In this document: positions 61,001-61,717 of the stretch, piece after piece
Layout: the number at the start of each line of letters is the position of its first letter
How positions within the stretch are numbered: position 1 is the stretch's first letter
DNA from: Xanthobacteraceae bacterium
Lineage (GTDB): Bacteria; Pseudomonadota; Alphaproteobacteria; Rhizobiales; Xanthobacteraceae
DNA: 61,717 nucleotides
Assembly (NCBI GenBank): GCA_029266425.1
Contig: JAQSWY010000027.1
Coordinates: 1 to 61,717 of the forward strand
Direction: 5' to 3'
Notes under the pieces: generated by a model
Database searches by the model: none
Told to the model about the DNA's origin: nothing
What the model saw: only the letters and a program-made list of their open reading frames with translations
Position numbers and translations under genes: made by a program

Positions 61001-61717
61001 GCATCAGCGTCGGCATCCGCATCCGCATCGGCGTCCGCATCCGCGTCGGCATCGGCGTCAGCATCCGCGTCAGCATCGGCGTCCGCGTCGGCATCAGCAT
61101 CGGCGTCAGCATCCGCATCCGCATCGGCGTCCGCATCGGCGTCCGCGTCGGCATCAGCATCGGCGTCCGCGTCAGCATCTGCGTCCGCATCCGCGTCCGC
61201 ATCGGCGTCAGCATCCGCGTCAGCATCGGCGTCAGCATCCGCATCGGCGTCGGCATCCGCGTCAGCATCTGCGTCGGCGTCAGCATCCGCATCGGCGTCC
61301 GCATCCGCGTCAGCATCGGCGTCCGCGTCAGCATCTGCGTCCGCATCCGCGTCCGCGTCGGCATCAGCATCGGCGTCCGCGTCAGCATCGGCGTCCGCAT
61401 CCGCGTCGGCGTCAGCATCCGCATCGGCGTCCGCATCCGCGTCAGCATCGGCGTCCGCGTCCGCATCGGCGTCAGCATCGGCGTCCGCATCGGCGTCGGC
61501 GTCCGCATCGGCGTCCGCATCGGCGTCAGCATCCGCGTCGGCATCCGCATCGGCGTCAGCATCCGCATCGGCGTCCGCATCGGCGTCAGCATCGGCGTCC
61601 GCATCCGCGTCAGCATCCGCATCCGCGTCAGCATCTGCGTCGGCGTCAGCATCCGCATCGGCGTCCGCATCCGCGTCAGCATCGGCGTCCGCGTCAGCAT
61701 CTGCGTCCGCATCCGCG
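58054..61717 (-). CDS. Giant type I secreted adhesin, C-terminal part (BapA/VCBS type), 5' truncated
   Basis: The frame is open from the stop at 58054 to the window edge, so at least 1,221 residues of the protein are seen and its start is outside. The inner 586 residues are purely alternating Ala-Asp (59959-61717). Then come two pairs of pre-peptidase-like and VCBS-like modules. Each VCBS module has [17 protein letters not shown] or [17 protein letters not shown] and ends with short acidic segments. The C-terminus is acidic ([13 protein letters not shown]) and ends [20 protein letters not shown]; no GGxGxD RTX repeats are visible. The exporter, adaptor and outer-membrane protein genes follow in the same operon, so it is surface-secreted and probably mediates biofilm or attachment. 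Confidence 0.8.
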   Translation of the reverse strand, partial: ADADADADADADADADADADADADADADADADADADADADADADADADADADADADADADADADADADADADADADADADADADADADADADADADADADADADADADADADADADADADADADADADADADADADADADADADADADADADADADADADADADADADADADADADADADADADADADADADADADADADADADADADADADADADADADADADADADADADADADADADADADADADADADADADADADADADADADADADADADADADADADADADADADADADADADADADADADADADADADADADADADADADADADADADADADADADADADADADADADADADADADADADADADADADADADADADADADADADADADADADADADADADADADADADADADADADADADADADADADADADADADADADADADADADADADADADADADADADADADADADADADADADADADADADADADADADADADADADADADADADADADADADADADADADADADADADADADADADADADADADADADADADADADADADADADADADADIEAFDDVATAEVNILPVEEDVDHGSVGYLLGAGVSLAELDLQATVLGTNSLNFEVEEGHTQDLTFTFDALVSADVLGEYQVVVQKWDETTQSWTTIDGSAEGGTILEIGLLSGGSFGVEQELDPGTYRAFLTYEGVGLSVLSSLEVTGTDFDHTEIGGYDPEPVSGNVITDVNAEGQADDVNPGTIVQSVNGVSVAEGGTPIEGEHGSLTINPDGSYTYTPNADGEGIGQVDQFEYTLFDPETGETSTATLHVQIDSEGQGLVWNEADPSQPATVPISATNDTDTAGIEVVNQVATTEVDNAIQYTSGLLGGEDDYSFTIAPGTTADITFDVSSSSILDLLTSLDFALYQIVDGEEVLISSGEDGGLIDLVGISGNAIQATIDGLPAGEYRLEVSNSGLGLFPTITADATFETTDLDSFVAGAIAPATGNVLDDDTLVSSFTELLVENGGTFVEVAEGGTTVVGTYGQLTINPDGSYTYTPNADLAAIGQTDTFTYQLLHPNGDAVTANLVIEIQETGAEPIVMAASSLSAAPEEAIADDTVPLGEFGGALDELWDAFHQVSPIGDLLDEMKETLELKLGDLLEDRENEGDSDAPDERPPSPDIELPDLAELIVQEPLALVSRNEEEQTHHSAL
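59959..61717 (-). repeat. Poly(Ala-Asp) coding tract of hexamers GCN-GAY
   Basis: 1,759 nt of back-to-back hexamers, all of the form GCN-GAY on the minus strand, encode 586 alternating Ala-Asp residues inside the adhesin. The hexamer phase never breaks across the tract, so no frame-breaking indel is present. Synonymous codons are mixed (GCG, GCC, GCT, GCA; GAT, GAC), so selection is on the dipeptide rather than on one DNA unit. It continues past the window edge. Confidence 0.95.
61255..61717 (-). repeat. Identical 97-nt blocks 366 bp apart within the Ala-Asp tract
   Basis: 61255-61351 and 61621-61717 are identical over at least 97 nt (the second copy runs to the window edge), although hexamers vary freely elsewhere. 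The offset is 366 bp, 61 hexamers. This marks a recent segmental duplication or a higher-order unit inside the repeat. Confidence 0.8.

Noticed and set aside
59922..61712. A 596-codon Met/Arg/Thr/Pro/Leu-rich open frame
   Set aside because: It is a shadow frame of the GCN-GAY hexamer tract. The frame that encodes alternating Ala-Asp joins the VCBS modules and the stop at 58054, so that one is coding.
59959..61717. Possible CRISPR array because of the dense repeats
   Set aside because: There are no unique spacers between fixed repeats, the unit is a 6-nt codon pair, and no cas genes are near.
1..61717. tRNA, rRNA, integrase or transposase genes marking island borders
   Set aside because: No cloverleaf with a TTCGA loop in proper context and no integrase or transposase motifs were seen, so the lower-GC region is left without defined ends.

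Overview
The window is high-GC, densely packed bacterial DNA with short gaps and many 1-4 bp start/stop overlaps. Gene content (SitCD, a TctCBA transporter, SoeABC sulfite dehydrogenase, a RES/Xre toxin-antitoxin pair, a type I secreted adhesin) fits an alphaproteobacterium, probably of the Hyphomicrobiales (Xanthobacteraceae-like). That placement is inference from gene content. No rRNA, tRNA, CRISPR array, integrase or transposase gene was recognised.

Layout. 1-1440: end of a sit-type Mn/Fe ABC importer. 1461-15935: a catabolic block with a tripartite tricarboxylate transporter, an enolase-superfamily enzyme, a biotin-dependent acyl-CoA carboxylase in three separate subunits, an ADP-forming acyl-CoA synthetase, an HTD2/MaoC-type hydratase, a CitE-type lyase, a frameshifted alpha/beta hydrolase, an SDR protein lacking most catalytic residues, and a TrmB-type regulator. 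A related motif lies in both divergent promoter regions. 16070-23428: soeABC, a SulP anion transporter and a LysR regulator, forming a sulfite-oxidation unit. 23464-37654: a polyamine-type ABC importer, an AcoR-like sigma-54 activator and two divergent oxidative operons (flavin reductase, DadA-like, GMC; LLM monooxygenase, ALO-type oxidase, ALDH). Three good -24/-12 promoters and two copies of one palindrome tie these together as a single sigma-54 regulon.

37943-46775: a region of visibly lower GC with enzymes suited to aromatic-acid chemistry: a gamma-resorcylate-decarboxylase-like amidohydrolase, UbiX, full-length UbiD, a free-standing UbiD N-terminal domain, an SRPBCC protein, a broken FUSC-like exporter, a sulfatase and an isochorismatase-type hydrolase. 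46788-47698: a RES/Xre toxin-antitoxin pair. 48012-51890: a 1,292-residue protein that joins an alpha-helical N-terminal region, a complete MurF-type ligase and a penicillin-binding-type D,D-carboxypeptidase. 51906-61717: a type I secretion operon (adhesin, outer membrane protein, ABC exporter, HlyD adaptor, alpha/beta hydrolase). Its adhesin enters the window through a 1.76 kb tract encoding nothing but alternating Ala-Asp.

Most promising for new biology: the symmetric sigma-54 regulon, the MurF/carboxypeptidase fusion, the stand-alone UbiD domain in its decarboxylase cluster, and the CoA-based pathway around the tctCBA operon. Two genes (14306-15183 and 44249-44898) are broken by what looks like one missing G in a G run, so sequence error must be excluded before calling them pseudogenes.
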